DNA from: Intrasporangium calvum
GTDB lineage: Bacteria > Actinomycetota > Actinomycetes > Actinomycetales > Dermatophilaceae
Assembly: GCF_028446585.1 (NCBI RefSeq)
Contig: NZ_JAPFQL010000021.1
Coordinates: forward strand, 1-64,000
Length of the DNA stretch: 64,000 nt
Direction: 5' to 3'
This document shows positions 45,109-54,774 of this stretch, one piece after another. The notes under the pieces are model-generated. The model saw only the letters and a list, made by a program, of their open reading frames with translations. It did not search any database and was not told where the DNA came from. How positions within the stretch are numbered: the first letter of the stretch is position 1; every line of letters starts with the position of its first letter. Made by a program: the position numbers and the translations under genes.

Positions 45109-46968
45109 ATGTGCGGAATCGTTGGCTACGTCGGCAGGACTCAGGACGGCACGGCGCTGGACGTCGTCATGGAGGGTCTGGCCAGGCTGGAGTACCGCGG
45201 ATACGACTCCGCAGGCGTGGCCCTCATCGACGGTGACCACGTGGAGACCCGCAAGAAGTCGGGCAAGCTCGCCAACCTGCGCGCCGAGATCGCGGCGGAC
45301 CCGCTGCCGGTCTCCTCGACCGGGATCGGGCACACGCGCTGGGCGACCCACGGCGGTCCCACGGACGAGAACGCCCACCCCCATCGCGGTGGGGCCGACG
45401 GCAAGCTCGCCCTCATCCACAACGGCATCATCGAGAACTTCCACGCCCTGAAGAAGGAGCTCATCGGGCAGGGTGTGGCCTTCACGAGCGAGACCGACAC
45501 CGAGGTCGTCGCCCACCTCCTCGCGGCAGCCTACGAGGGGGCCGGTGACCTGACCGAGGCGATGCGCGAGACGGTGGCTGAGCTGGAGGGCGCCTTCACC
45601 CTGCTCGCGATCCACGCTGACCAGCCCGGCGTCGTGGTCGGCGCTCGCCGCAACAGCCCGCTCGTCGTGGGCCTGGGTGACGATGCGAACTACCTCGGCT
45701 CGGACGTCGCGGCGTTCATCGGCCACACCCGGCACGCCCTCGAGCTGGCGCAGGACCAGATCGTGACGATCACGCCGGACGGTGCGACGGTCATCAACTT
45801 CGACGGCACGCCGGCAGACGGCAAGGCCTACGAGGTGACGTGGGACGCGGCCGCTGCCGAGAAGGGCGGCTACGCGACCTTCATGGAGAAGGAGATCAAC
45901 GAGCAGCCGCACGCCGTTCGCGACACGCTGCTGGGCCGCACCGACCCCGACGGTCGCCTCGTCCTCGACGAGCTGCGCATCCCGGAGGAGAAGCTGCGCG
46001 AGGTCGACCGCATCACGGTCGTCGCCTGCGGCACTGCTGCCTATGCGGGCATGACGGCCAAGTACGCCATCGAGCGGTGGACGCGCATCCCGGTCGAGGT
46101 CGCCCTCGCCCACGAGTTCCGCTACTGCGACCCCATCGTCGACGACCGCACCCTGGTCGTGTCGATCAGCCAGTCGGGCGAGACGATGGACACCCTGATG
46201 GCCGTCAAGCACGCACGTGATCTCGGCGCGCTGACGATCTCCATCTGCAACACCCACGGCTCGACGATTCCCCGGGAGTCGGACGCGGTGCTCTACACGC
46301 ACGCGGGGCCCGAGATCGCGGTCGCCTCGACCAAGGCCTTCCTCGCGCAGATCACGGCGTCATACGTCCTCGGCCTCTACCTGGCCCAGCTGCGCGGCGG
46401 CGCCTACGCCGACGACGCGCAGGCTGTCATGAAGGAGCTCGGCGGCGTTCCGGCGAAGATCGAGACGCTCCTCGGCCAGATGGGCCGGGTCAAGGAGATC
46501 GCGAAGTTCATGGCCGACACCCGGTCGGTGCTCTTCCTCGGCCGCCACGTCGGCTATCCCGTCGCCATGGAGGGCGCGCTCAAGCTCAAGGAGCTCGCCT
46601 ACATCCACGCCGAGGGCTTCGCGGCGGGCGAGCTGAAGCACGGCCCCATTGCGCTCATCGAGCCGGGTCAGCCGGTCTTCGTCGTCGTCCCGTCGCCGTC
46701 GAGCGAGCACGGCCTGCACGGCAAGGTCGTCTCCAACATCCAGGAGATCCGGGCCCGTGGGGCCCGCACGCTCGTCATCGCGGAGGAGGGCGACGAGGCG
46801 GTGGTCCCCTTCGCCGACGAGGTCATCCGGGTGCCTGCCACGTCACAGCTGCTCGCGCCGCTCCTGACGGTGGTGCCGCTCCAGGTCTTCGCGCTGTGGC
46901 TGTCGACGGCCAAGGGCCTCGACGTGGACCAGCCGCGCAACCTCGCCAAGTCGGTCACGGTCGAGTGA
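45109..46968 (+). CDS. glmS: Glutamine-fructose-6-phosphate aminotransferase
   Basis: 619 residues. The start is fixed by the catalytic Cys at position 2 ([10 protein letters not shown]), which must be exposed after Met removal. An N-terminal class II glutaminase domain ([11 protein letters not shown]) is followed by two SIS sugar-isomerase domains ([11 protein letters not shown]) and the C-terminal LAKSVTVE. It makes glucosamine-6-phosphate for peptidoglycan and mycothiol. There is no sign of a glmS ribozyme upstream. It heads the glmS-acpS-nnrD-alr run. Confidence 0.97.
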   Translation: MCGIVGYVGRTQDGTALDVVMEGLARLEYRGYDSAGVALIDGDHVETRKKSGKLANLRAEIAADPLPVSSTGIGHTRWATHGGPTDENAHPHRGGADGKLALIHNGIIENFHALKKELIGQGVAFTSETDTEVVAHLLAAAYEGAGDLTEAMRETVAELEGAFTLLAIHADQPGVVVGARRNSPLVVGLGDDANYLGSDVAAFIGHTRHALELAQDQIVTITPDGATVINFDGTPADGKAYEVTWDAAAAEKGGYATFMEKEINEQPHAVRDTLLGRTDPDGRLVLDELRIPEEKLREVDRITVVACGTAAYAGMTAKYAIERWTRIPVEVALAHEFRYCDPIVDDRTLVVSISQSGETMDTLMAVKHARDLGALTISICNTHGSTIPRESDAVLYTHAGPEIAVASTKAFLAQITASYVLGLYLAQLRGGAYADDAQAVMKELGGVPAKIETLLGQMGRVKEIAKFMADTRSVLFLGRHVGYPVAMEGALKLKELAYIHAEGFAAGELKHGPIALIEPGQPVFVVVPSPSSEHGLHGKVVSNIQEIRARGARTLVIAEEGDEAVVPFADEVIRVPATSQLLAPLLTVVPLQVFALWLSTAKGLDVDQPRNLAKSVTVE

Positions 46969-46993
46969 CGGCCGCGATGCGGAGGGCACCGGC

Positions 46994-47344
46994 GTGATCA
47001 TCGGGGTCGGCATCGACGTCGTGGACATCGCGCGCTTCGAGGAGACGCTGCGGCGGACTCCCGCACTGCGGGAGCGGCTGTTCACGGCTGAGGAGCGCGG
47101 CCTCGGCATCGCTTCGCTCGCCGCGCGGTTCGCCGCCAAGGAGGCGCTGGCCAAGGCGCTCGGCGCGCCCGTCGGGCTGCACTGGACGGATGCCCGCGTG
47201 GCCACCAACGACGACGGCAAGCCCTCGCTGGAGATCGGCGGGTCGGTGCAGGCCCGCGCCAACGATCTCGGCGTCGACAGCTTCCATGTCTCCCTGTCGC
47301 ACGATGCGGGCGTCGCGTCGGCGATCGTCATCGCGGAGGGCTGA
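46994..47344 (+). CDS. acpS: Holo-[acyl-carrier-protein] synthase
   Basis: 116 residues. Mg/CoA-binding motifs are [14 protein letters not shown] and [13 protein letters not shown]. It transfers the 4'-phosphopantetheine arm from CoA to acyl carrier protein. The GTG start is 25 bp after glmS. It overlaps nnrD (TGATG), so the two are translationally coupled. Confidence 0.95.
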   Translation: MIIGVGIDVVDIARFEETLRRTPALRERLFTAEERGLGIASLAARFAAKEALAKALGAPVGLHWTDARVATNDDGKPSLEIGGSVQARANDLGVDSFHVSLSHDAGVASAIVIAEG

Positions 47345-48828
47345 TGATCCGGGCGCTGTCCGTCACCGAGGTCCGTGCGGCCGAGCGGGCCGCCATGGCG
47401 CAGCTCCCGGAGGGCGAGCTGATGCAGCGGGCCGCGGAGGGGCTGGCTGCGGTCGCGACCGCCCGTCTCGCTGAGCGGGATGGCCGCAGCGTCGTCGCGC
47501 TCGTCGGTGCCGGTGACAACGGGGGAGACACGTTGTATGCCGCTGGGCTCCTTTCCGACGCCGGCTTCGCCTGCGCTGTGGTGCTGTTGCCGGACTCCGG
47601 CCGGGCACGCGTCCACCCCGCGGGCCTGCGGGCAGCCGAGCTGGCCGGGGCGGCTGTCGTCGTCGCGGTGGACGACCCCGCGGGCGCCGTGCAGGCCGTG
47701 GCCGAGGGCGATGTCGTCCTCGACGGCATCGTCGGCATCGGTGGCCGTCCGGGGTTGCGGCCTCGTGCCGCCGAGCTGGTGGACGCGATTGCCGACGACG
47801 CCTGGGTCATCGCGGTGGACGTGGTCAGCGGCCTCGACCCCGATGGGCTGGACCCTGACGGCGATGCGGTCTGGGCCGACGAGACCGTCACCTTCGGTGT
47901 CCCCAAGCCCGCCCACCTCCTCCCCGCCGGAGAGGGCGCGACCGGGCGCCTGACCGTAGTCGACATCGGAATCGAGACGGACGAGTTCCCCGCGGCCGTC
48001 GAGCGACTGACCCATGATGACGTCGCTGAGCTCTGGCCGGTGCCCGGGCCGGGCGACGACAAGTACTCCCGCGGGGTGCTCGGGGTCGTCGCGGGCGGTG
48101 AGACCTACGCCGGCGCCGCCGTGCTGGCCGTCACGGCCGCCGTCGAGTCGGGGGTGGGGATGGTCCGTTACGTCGGCACGCCGACCCCGGTCGGGCTGGT
48201 GCGGCACGCGGTGCCGGAGGCCGTCGTCGGCGAGGGCCGGGTCCAGGCCTGGCTCGTCGGCCCGGGGCTCGACCCGCAAGCGACCGGTGCGGAGGCCTCG
48301 GCGCAGTTGCAGGTGGCGCGTGAGGCGCTGGCGAGCGACCTTCCCCTGGTGCTCGACGCGGGGGGTCTCGACCTCCTGACCGAGACACGGGAAGCGCCGA
48401 CGCTGCTGACGCCGCACGCGGGCGAGCTGGCCCGGCTGCTCTCCCGTCTCGGTCCCACCGTGACGCGCGCCGACGTCGAGCGGGAGCCGGTTCGCCACGC
48501 CCGGCGGGCCGCCGAGCAGACGGGCGCGACGGTGCTCCTCAAGGGTTCGACCACCATCGTCGTCGGCCCGGACCCCGGAGGGCCGGTCCGCTCGCAGACG
48601 GATGCCCCGGCCTGGTTGGCCACCGCCGGGGCCGGAGACGTCCTCGCGGGGCTCGCCGGCACGCTCCTCGCCGCCGGCCTCGACCCGCTCGATGCCGGGT
48701 CGCTCGCGACGCTCGTGCACGGCGTGGCCGCCGATCGGGTCTCGGGTGGGGGGCCGGTGCGCGCGCTGGCCGTGGCGCAGGCGCTGCGCCCGACGGTCCG
48801 CGACCTGCTCCGTCGCGCCGACGCCTGA
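47344..48828 (+). CDS. nnrD: Bifunctional NAD(P)H-hydrate repair enzyme (epimerase/dehydratase)
   Basis: 494 residues. The N-terminal YjeF_N epimerase domain (VALVGAGDNGGDTLYAAGL) is fused to the C-terminal carbohydrate-kinase-like dehydratase domain (VLLKGSTTIVVGPD; ATAGAGDVLAGLAG). It repairs hydrated NADH and NADPH. Its position after acpS and before alr is widely conserved in actinobacteria. A copy of the dispersed repeat coincides with the conserved YAAGLL segment at 47535. Confidence 0.94.
   Translation: MIRALSVTEVRAAERAAMAQLPEGELMQRAAEGLAAVATARLAERDGRSVVALVGAGDNGGDTLYAAGLLSDAGFACAVVLLPDSGRARVHPAGLRAAELAGAAVVVAVDDPAGAVQAVAEGDVVLDGIVGIGGRPGLRPRAAELVDAIADDAWVIAVDVVSGLDPDGLDPDGDAVWADETVTFGVPKPAHLLPAGEGATGRLTVVDIGIETDEFPAAVERLTHDDVAELWPVPGPGDDKYSRGVLGVVAGGETYAGAAVLAVTAAVESGVGMVRYVGTPTPVGLVRHAVPEAVVGEGRVQAWLVGPGLDPQATGAEASAQLQVAREALASDLPLVLDAGGLDLLTETREAPTLLTPHAGELARLLSRLGPTVTRADVEREPVRHARRAAEQTGATVLLKGSTTIVVGPDPGGPVRSQTDAPAWLATAGAGDVLAGLAGTLLAAGLDPLDAGSLATLVHGVAADRVSGGGPVRALAVAQALRPTVRDLLRRADA
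47535..47550 (+). repeat. GTATGCCGCT-family dispersed repeat, copy 16 (inside nnrD)
   Basis: GTATGCCGCTGGGCTC is read as YAAGL in a conserved epimerase segment. The protein sequence there is natural for the family, so selection on the protein may explain part of the match. Confidence 0.65.
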
Positions 48829-48875
48829 GGGCGGTGTGACGGGGCGAACTGCCCTTTCGAGCGGGGCGTGCGAAG

Positions 48876-50048
48876 ATGCGCTCGATGAACTCCACTGACG
48901 CCACTGCCGGCCTGACCGTCTGGGCGGAGATCGACCTGGACGCCCTGCAGCACAACGTCCGCACGCTCCGCGCGCGGGCGGCGCAGTCACAGCTGATGGC
49001 CGTCGTCAAGGCCGACGGCTACGGCCACGGCCTGCTGCCCGTCGCCCGGGCGGCCGTCGCTGCCGGTGCCGACTGGCTCGGCGTGGCGCAGCTGGCCGAG
49101 GCCATCGGGCTGCGCGACGCGGGGGTGGCGACGCGGCTGCTCAGCTGGCTGTGCGTCCCGGCGAGTGACTTCGCGGGAGCAGTCCGACGCGACATCGACC
49201 TGTCCGCCTCGGCGCCGTGGACCCTCGATGCGGTGGCCGCGGCGGCACGGGCAGAGGGTCGCACCGCGCGGGTGCATCTCAAGGTCGACACCGGGTTGGG
49301 CCGTGGCGGCGCCTTCGGCGCCGGCTGGCCGACCCTCGTCGAGCACGCGCGCCGGCTCGAGGCCGAGGGTGCGATCTCGGTGGTCGGCCTCTGGACCCAC
49401 TTCGCGATGGCGGATGCGCCCGAGCACCCGACCGTGCTGGCCCAGCAGGACACCTTCTTCGAGGCTGTCGCCATGGCGGAGCGCGCCGGGGTGCGTCCGG
49501 AGGTCCGGCACCTGGCCAACTCCGCCGCCACGCTGGTCCATCCGTCGGCCCACGCCGACCTCGTCCGGCCCGGCATCGCGGTCTACGGCCTGTCACCGGT
49601 GCCCCAGGTGGCCGACGACTTCGGGCTGAAGCCGGTGATGACGCTCCGCGCCCGCCTGGCGCTCGTCAAGCAGTGGCCCGCCGGCCGCGGCATCAGCTAC
49701 GGCCACGTCTATGCCCCCGAGTCGGACACCGTCGTCGGCCTCGTCCCCGCGGGCTATGCCGACGGCATCCCCCGCAACGCGACGAATGTCGCCCCGCTCC
49801 AGGTGGGGGACCTGAGCACGAGGATCGCCGGCCGCGTCTGCATGGACCAGTTCGTCGTGGACCTCGGGCCGGGCAGCTCGGCCGCAGCAGGAGACGTGGT
49901 GACCCTCTTCGGCAAGCCCGAGGACGGCCCGACCGCGCAGGACTGGGCCGCTGCCACCGACACCATCAGCTACGAGATCGTCACCCGGATCGGCGCCCGC
50001 GTCCCGCGGGTGTGGCTCGGTGGTCCCGAGGCCGGAGCAGGCTCGTGA
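48876..50048 (+). CDS. alr: Alanine racemase
   Basis: 390 residues. The PLP Lys is in AVVKADGYGHG near residue 47, and the C-terminal catalytic Tyr region is YGHVYAPESD. It supplies D-alanine for peptidoglycan. ATG at 48876 or 48885 could be the start; no strong ribosome-binding site distinguishes them. It overlaps the hydrolase downstream (GTGA). Confidence 0.95.
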   Translation: MRSMNSTDATAGLTVWAEIDLDALQHNVRTLRARAAQSQLMAVVKADGYGHGLLPVARAAVAAGADWLGVAQLAEAIGLRDAGVATRLLSWLCVPASDFAGAVRRDIDLSASAPWTLDAVAAAARAEGRTARVHLKVDTGLGRGGAFGAGWPTLVEHARRLEAEGAISVVGLWTHFAMADAPEHPTVLAQQDTFFEAVAMAERAGVRPEVRHLANSAATLVHPSAHADLVRPGIAVYGLSPVPQVADDFGLKPVMTLRARLALVKQWPAGRGISYGHVYAPESDTVVGLVPAGYADGIPRNATNVAPLQVGDLSTRIAGRVCMDQFVVDLGPGSSAAAGDVVTLFGKPEDGPTAQDWAAATDTISYEIVTRIGARVPRVWLGGPEAGAGS

Positions 50049-51343
50049 GCCCGCCCAGCCGCAACCCCGTGCTGGGCATCGTCCTCGGCGCCGCGGGGGT
50101 CGCGGCCGGCGTCGCCGCCGGCATCGCGGCCGACCGGGCCGGGCGCCACCGGGCCGCCCTGGACGCGTTGGAGACGACGGAGCAGCTCGAGATCACGCCG
50201 GACGAGGAGCGGGTCCTGCTCACGTCGGACGGCGTCGCCCTCCACGTCGAGATCGACGAGCCGGCTCCCGAGGCGGCGGCCGCGGCGGCCCAGGGCCTGA
50301 CGAGCGGTGACGACCCGGGACGGCTGCCGACCGTCATCCTGACGCACGGCTACTGCCTCAGCCTGAAGTCGTGGGTCTACCAGCGGCGCGCCCTCAAGGC
50401 GGCCGGCTTTCGGGTCGTCAGCTGGGACCACCGTGGCCACGGACAGTCCGGCCCGGGCGCGAGCGACTCCTACGTCATCGACCAGCTCGGCGAGGACCTG
50501 CGCATGGTCATCGAGGACACGGCTCCCGAGGGCTACCTCGTCCTGGCGGGCCACTCGATGGGCGGCATGACCATGCTCGCCCTCGGCGAGCGCCACCCCG
50601 ACCTGATCCGCGACAGGGTCGCCGGGGCGGCCTTCATCAGCACGAGCGCCGGCGGGCTCACCCTGGCCAACGGGGGCCGGAGCGCCACTCTCGGCCGGCT
50701 GCTCCTGGAGCGGGTCGGGCCCTCCGTGCTCGGCCCCTTGGGGGAGCGGCCCGAGCTCATCCGGCGGCTGCGCCGCGTCGGTCGGGACGTGGAGGAGTTC
50801 CTCGTCGACCAGAACTCCTTCGCGTCACCGGTGCCCCGCAAGGTCGTCCGCTACACGGCGGACATGCTGCTGAGCACGCCGTTCGACGTCATCAACGACT
50901 ACCTGACGACCTTCGACGGTTTCGACAAGCGCCCTGCCCTCGCGGAGTTCAAGGACACCGTGACGCTCGTCTTCAACGGCCGCCAGGACGTCCTGACCCC
51001 ACCCGCGCACAGTGAGCTCATCGTCGAGGGCATCCCCGGCGCCGAGCACGTCGTCGTCAACGACGCCGGCCACATCATCATGCTCGAGCACCCCGACCTG
51101 TTGAGTGCCCACCTGCTCGAGCTCGTCGAGGAGGGCACCCGCGCCCGGGAGCAACACATCGAGCTGCCCCGCCGGCCGCGTGTGCGCCGGATCGTCACGG
51201 ACGTGGCGAAGAACCGCCGCCAGCGCCGCATCGAGCTCGAGGCCGACGAGGTCGTCCGAGCCGAGCGGGCCAGAGCACTGGCCCGGCTCCGCCGAGCCAA
51301 GGTCGCAGCAGGATCGAAGGAGGAGGTACGCCGTGAGTCGTGA
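50045..51343 (+). CDS. Alpha/beta hydrolase with N-terminal membrane anchor
   Basis: 432 residues. An N-terminal small-residue hydrophobic helix (LGIVLGAAGVAAGVAAGIAA) precedes an alpha/beta-hydrolase domain (LTHGYCLSLKSWVYQ; LAGHSMGGMTML) with a charged C-terminal tail. The GTG start overlaps the alr stop. A hydrolase at this place, between alr and tsaE, is common in actinobacteria. The substrate is unknown. Confidence 0.86.
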   Translation: MSPPSRNPVLGIVLGAAGVAAGVAAGIAADRAGRHRAALDALETTEQLEITPDEERVLLTSDGVALHVEIDEPAPEAAAAAAQGLTSGDDPGRLPTVILTHGYCLSLKSWVYQRRALKAAGFRVVSWDHRGHGQSGPGASDSYVIDQLGEDLRMVIEDTAPEGYLVLAGHSMGGMTMLALGERHPDLIRDRVAGAAFISTSAGGLTLANGGRSATLGRLLLERVGPSVLGPLGERPELIRRLRRVGRDVEEFLVDQNSFASPVPRKVVRYTADMLLSTPFDVINDYLTTFDGFDKRPALAEFKDTVTLVFNGRQDVLTPPAHSELIVEGIPGAEHVVVNDAGHIIMLEHPDLLSAHLLELVEEGTRAREQHIELPRRPRVRRIVTDVAKNRRQRRIELEADEVVRAERARALARLRRAKVAAGSKEEVRRES

Positions 51344-51797
51344 GGTGACGCTGGAGACCCCGGAGGACACTCGGGCCTTCGGCAGAAGGCTCGGCCGGCT
51401 CCTGCGGGCCGGTGACGTCCTCGTCCTCACGGGCGACCTGGGCGCCGGCAAGACCACGCTCACGCAGGGGCTCGCCGAGGGCCTGGGGGTCCGGGGGCCG
51501 ATCACCTCACCGACCTTCGTGATCGCCCGGGTGCATCCGTCGCTGAGCGACGGTCCGGCGCTGGTGCACGTCGACGCCTACCGGCTCGGCAGCGCCCTGG
51601 AGCTGGACGACCTGGACCTCGACGCAGACCTCGAGCAGAGCGTGACCGTCATCGAGTGGGGGGCGGGGATGTCCGAGCAGCTCTCCGAGCACCGCCTCGG
51701 CATCACCCTCACCGGCGAAGAGGTCCGCACGGCTCGCCTCGACCCGGTCGGAAGCCGCTGGGAGCGTCTCAGCGACTCCGCGCTGGCGTCGGTCTGA
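51333..51797 (+). CDS. tsaE: tRNA threonylcarbamoyladenosine synthesis ATPase TsaE
   Basis: 154 residues. Walker A is LTGDLGAGKTTLTQGL, followed by TSPTFVIARVH and HVDAYRLGS. It works with TsaB and TsaD to make t6A37 in tRNAs. The GTG start has a very strong GGAGGAGGT six bases upstream and overlaps the hydrolase gene by 11 bases. Confidence 0.95.
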   Translation: MSREVTLETPEDTRAFGRRLGRLLRAGDVLVLTGDLGAGKTTLTQGLAEGLGVRGPITSPTFVIARVHPSLSDGPALVHVDAYRLGSALELDDLDLDADLEQSVTVIEWGAGMSEQLSEHRLGITLTGEEVRTARLDPVGSRWERLSDSALASV

Positions 51798-51883
51798 GCC
51801 GACGGAGCGGAGAAAGAGGGCCATCCGGCACTGGCCGATCACCCGACGGGCCACGAGCCTCGAGGTGAAAGGCAGGTGGTGTC

Positions 51884-52480
51884 ATGTCCCGAATCCTTCG
51901 CCTGGTCGCCCTCGTCCTCACGGCGCTCTTCGTGGTCGGCGGGGTGCTGTTCGCGCTCGGCTATGCCTGGGACGACCCGGGCGGCTGGACGGCGCTGCTC
52001 CTGACGCTGCTGATCGTCGTGCCGCTCATTGCGCTCACCGTGCTCGCGGCCCGGTCACCAGGGCTCGCCGGCGCCGTCCTGGCCGCGGCGGTGGGGCTGT
52101 TCGCGGTCTGGATGGTGCTCACGCTCTTCGTCGACGTGGCGGACGTGCCGGACCTCCCGGTCATCGCGCTGGTGCTGGCGCTGCCGGTCGCGGTCCTCGG
52201 ACGTCGTCACGCGGCGCGTGCGGGAGGGCTGCTCCTGGCCCTCGCCGCGGTGCCCTTCGTGTCCGTCCTGGTCCGCTGGGTCGGTGAGCGAGGCCCTGAG
52301 GGTCCAGGACTGGCTGACCTGCTCGGCGGCTCGACAGGGGCGGTGGTCGTTCCGTTGGCCGTCCTCGCTGTGCTGTTCCTCGTCGCAGCCGCCGTGGGTG
52401 ATGGGGAGCCGGCCGTGCCCGAGCGGACGCGGCACGATCGCCGTCGTTTCGGGCTGGGGGGACGGGCCGGGATAACCTGA
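51884..52480 (+). CDS. Membrane protein of unknown function
   Basis: 198 residues with about six hydrophobic segments (LVALVLTALFVVGGVLFALG at the start) and a basic C-terminal tail. AGGTGG lies before the ATG. It is inserted between tsaE and tsaB. No family is recognised. Confidence 0.72.
   Translation: MSRILRLVALVLTALFVVGGVLFALGYAWDDPGGWTALLLTLLIVVPLIALTVLAARSPGLAGAVLAAAVGLFAVWMVLTLFVDVADVPDLPVIALVLALPVAVLGRRHAARAGGLLLALAAVPFVSVLVRWVGERGPEGPGLADLLGGSTGAVVVPLAVLAVLFLVAAAVGDGEPAVPERTRHDRRRFGLGGRAGIT
52473..52478 (+). promoter_or_regulatory. -10 element TAACCT of a leaderless-type tsaB promoter
   Basis: TAACCT ends 7 bases before the tsaB GTG, inside the end of the preceding gene. Confidence 0.45.
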
Positions 52481-52485
52481 CGCCC

Positions 52486-53196
52486 GTGCTCATCCTCGGC
52501 ATCGACACGTCCACCACGGCCATCTCCGTCGCGCTCCATGACGGCGACCGGGTCGTGGCCCAAGCCACGACGCTCGACGCGCGGGCCCACGCCGAGCACC
52601 TCGCGCCGGGGATCCGGGCCGCACTCGACCAGGCAGGAGCCGCGCCGCGCGACGTGACGGGGGTCGTCGTCGGCATCGGCCCCGGCCCCTTCACCGGCCT
52701 GCGTGTCGGCATCGTGTCCGGCCGGACGTTCGCCTTTGCCCTCGGCCTGCCCGTCCACGGGCTGTGCAGCCTCGACGCGCTGGCACACGAGGCGTGGCTG
52801 GGCGGTCATCGTGGTGGCCTGCTCGTCGCCACCGACGCCCGCCGCAAGGAGGTGTATGCCGCTGAGTTCCTCCTCGACGAGGGTGGCCTCACGCGGTTGG
52901 CCGGCCCCGTCGTCAGCAGGGCTGCCGAGCTCCAGCACGACTGGCGGCGCCTGCCGATCGCAGGGCGGGGACCGCTCCTCTACCCGGCCGACCTCCCGGG
53001 GCCACCCGAGGACGGGAGCGAGCCCAGCGGCATACCTCTGCCTCGTGACGTCTCCGCAGGGGCGCTCGCCGACCTCGCGGTCCGCCGGCTCGCCGACGGT
53101 GACCCGGCGGACCCGCTGGATGGGCTCGAGCCGCTCTATCTGCGCCGGCCGGACGTGTCGAAGGCTCCACCCAGCCAGAAGTCGACCCTCGGATGA
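52486..53196 (+). CDS. tsaB: tRNA threonylcarbamoyladenosine synthesis protein TsaB
   Basis: 236 residues of the ASKHA fold (LILGIDTSTTAISVALHDG; GIGPGPFTGLRVGIVSGRT). It is the scaffold that binds TsaD in t6A synthesis. It carries two copies of the dispersed repeat, at 52854 and 53014. The second encodes EPSGIP in a loop of the C-terminal half where family members vary. It overlaps rimI by 4 bases. Confidence 0.95.
   Translation: MLILGIDTSTTAISVALHDGDRVVAQATTLDARAHAEHLAPGIRAALDQAGAAPRDVTGVVVGIGPGPFTGLRVGIVSGRTFAFALGLPVHGLCSLDALAHEAWLGGHRGGLLVATDARRKEVYAAEFLLDEGGLTRLAGPVVSRAAELQHDWRRLPIAGRGPLLYPADLPGPPEDGSEPSGIPLPRDVSAGALADLAVRRLADGDPADPLDGLEPLYLRRPDVSKAPPSQKSTLG
52854..52866 (+). repeat. 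GTATGCCGCT-family dispersed repeat, copy 17 (inside tsaB)
   Basis: GTATGCCGCTGAG in the coding sequence, read as VYAAE. Only the core plus three bases match. Confidence 0.6.
53014..53035 (-). repeat. GTATGCCGCT-family dispersed repeat, copy 18 (inside tsaB)
   Basis: GGGAGCGAGCCCAGCGGCAT plus AC, matching the full extended consensus on the minus strand within tsaB. This is the best intragenic copy. Confidence 0.88.
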
Positions 53197-53657
53197 GCAC
53201 GACGGTGCTGCGCGAGCTCGAGTGGACCGACCTCGCGACGCTCGCTGCCCTCGAGGTGGAGCTCTTCGCCGACGACGCCTGGACCGAGCCGACGTGGTGG
53301 GCCGAGCTGGCCGCCCGACCGCGCCGCGACTACGTCGTGGCCGTCGAGGGGGAGCAGGTCGTCGGCTACGCCGGCATCGACGTGTCGGGTGACGTCGCCG
53401 ACGTCATGACCATCGCGACGGTCCCGGCTGCGCGGGGCCACGGACTCGGGCGGCGACTCCTCGACGACCTCGTGCACCGCGCCGAGCAGCGGGGCGCCAC
53501 GGCGTTGCTGCTCGAGGTGCGGGCCGACAACGAGCCGGCCAAGCGCCTCTACGAGCGCAGTGACTTCGAGACGATCTCGGTCCGGCGCCGCTACTACCAA
53601 CCGGGCGACGTCGACGCCCTCGTCATGCGCAAGCACCTTGGAGGAACCCATGACTGA
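53193..53657 (+). CDS. rimI: Ribosomal-protein-alanine N-acetyltransferase
   Basis: 154 residues. The GNAT acetyl-CoA loop is [14 protein letters not shown], with [18 protein letters not shown] downstream, as in RimI. It acetylates the N-terminal Ala of S18 in E. coli; actinobacterial targets may be broader. It overlaps tsaB by 4 bases and tsaD by 8. Confidence 0.93.
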   Translation: MSTTVLRELEWTDLATLAALEVELFADDAWTEPTWWAELAARPRRDYVVAVEGEQVVGYAGIDVSGDVADVMTIATVPAARGHGLGRRLLDDLVHRAEQRGATALLLEVRADNEPAKRLYERSDFETISVRRRYYQPGDVDALVMRKHLGGTHD

Positions 53658-54696
53658 CGAGCCCCTCGTCCTCGGCATCGAGACCTCGTGCGACGAGACC
53701 GGCGTCGGGATCGTGCGTGGTGAGACCTTGCTCGTCGACACGGTCGCGAGCAGCGTCGAGGAGCACGCGCGGTTCGGCGGCGTCGTGCCCGAGGTGGCGA
53801 GCCGCGCCCACCTCGAGGCGATGGTCCCCACCATCGAGCGAGCCTGCCGGGAGGCAGGGGTCAGCCTCAGGGACCTCGACGCCATCGCCGTGACGTCCGG
53901 GCCCGGACTGGCGGGGTCGCTGCTCGTCGGGGTCGCCGCCGCGAAGGCGCTCGCTGTCGCCCTCGACCGGCCGATCTACGGCGTCAACCACCTCGCCTCC
54001 CACGTGGCCGTCGACATCGTCGAGCACGGGCCGCTGCCCGAGCCGACGATGGCCATGCTCGTCTCCGGTGGCCACTCGTCCCTGCTGCTCGTGCCCGACG
54101 TGACCAACGACGTCCGGTCCCTCGGGTCGACGATGGACGATGCGGCGGGTGAGGCCTTCGACAAGGTGGCGCGCGTGCTGGGGCTGCCGTTCCCGGGCGG
54201 GCCGCACATCGACCGGGCCGCTCGCGAGGGCGACCGCATCGCCATCGACTTCCCGCGCGGCCTGACCTCGCGGCGCGACCTCGAGCGGCACCGCTTCGAC
54301 TTCTCCTTCTCCGGGCTCAAGACGGCCGTGGCTCGCTGGGTCGAGATGCGGCACCGGGACGGCGAGGCGGTCCCGGTAGCGGATGTCGCGGCGTCGTTCC
54401 AGGAGGCCGTCGTCGACGTGCTGACCCGCAAGGCCGTCCTCGCGTGCAAGGACAACGGCGTCGACCACCTGCTCATCGGTGGCGGGGTGGCGGCCAACTC
54501 CCGCTTGCGGGCCCTGGCCGAGGAGCGCTGCACCAAGGCCGGCATCGCCCTCCGCGTGCCGCGACCCGGGCTGTGCACCGACAACGGCGCGATGGTCGCG
54601 GCGCTGGGGGCGCAGATGGTCGCCAAGGGCCGCGAGCCGAGCGACCTCGGCCTGCCGACCGACTCGTCGATGCCGGTGCAGCTCGTCCAGTCCTGA
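53650..54696 (+). CDS. tsaD: tRNA threonylcarbamoyltransferase TsaD
   Basis: 348 residues. The family signature [15 protein letters not shown] opens the protein, and metal-binding His residues are in [11 protein letters not shown]. It transfers threonylcarbamoyl to A37 of ANN-decoding tRNAs. The ATG at 53650 has GGAGGAA just upstream and overlaps the rimI stop by 8 bases. It ends the housekeeping run and converges on a GH3 lipoprotein gene. Confidence 0.96.
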   Translation: MTDEPLVLGIETSCDETGVGIVRGETLLVDTVASSVEEHARFGGVVPEVASRAHLEAMVPTIERACREAGVSLRDLDAIAVTSGPGLAGSLLVGVAAAKALAVALDRPIYGVNHLASHVAVDIVEHGPLPEPTMAMLVSGGHSSLLLVPDVTNDVRSLGSTMDDAAGEAFDKVARVLGLPFPGGPHIDRAAREGDRIAIDFPRGLTSRRDLERHRFDFSFSGLKTAVARWVEMRHRDGEAVPVADVAASFQEAVVDVLTRKAVLACKDNGVDHLLIGGGVAANSRLRALAEERCTKAGIALRVPRPGLCTDNGAMVAALGAQMVAKGREPSDLGLPTDSSMPVQLVQS

Positions 54697-54774
54697 CCGC
54701 CCCGCCCCACCCCACACCCCTGCGCCCTGACCCACATCGACCCAGGGAGGCGAGGGGCGCCCGGGGTGAGCCGG

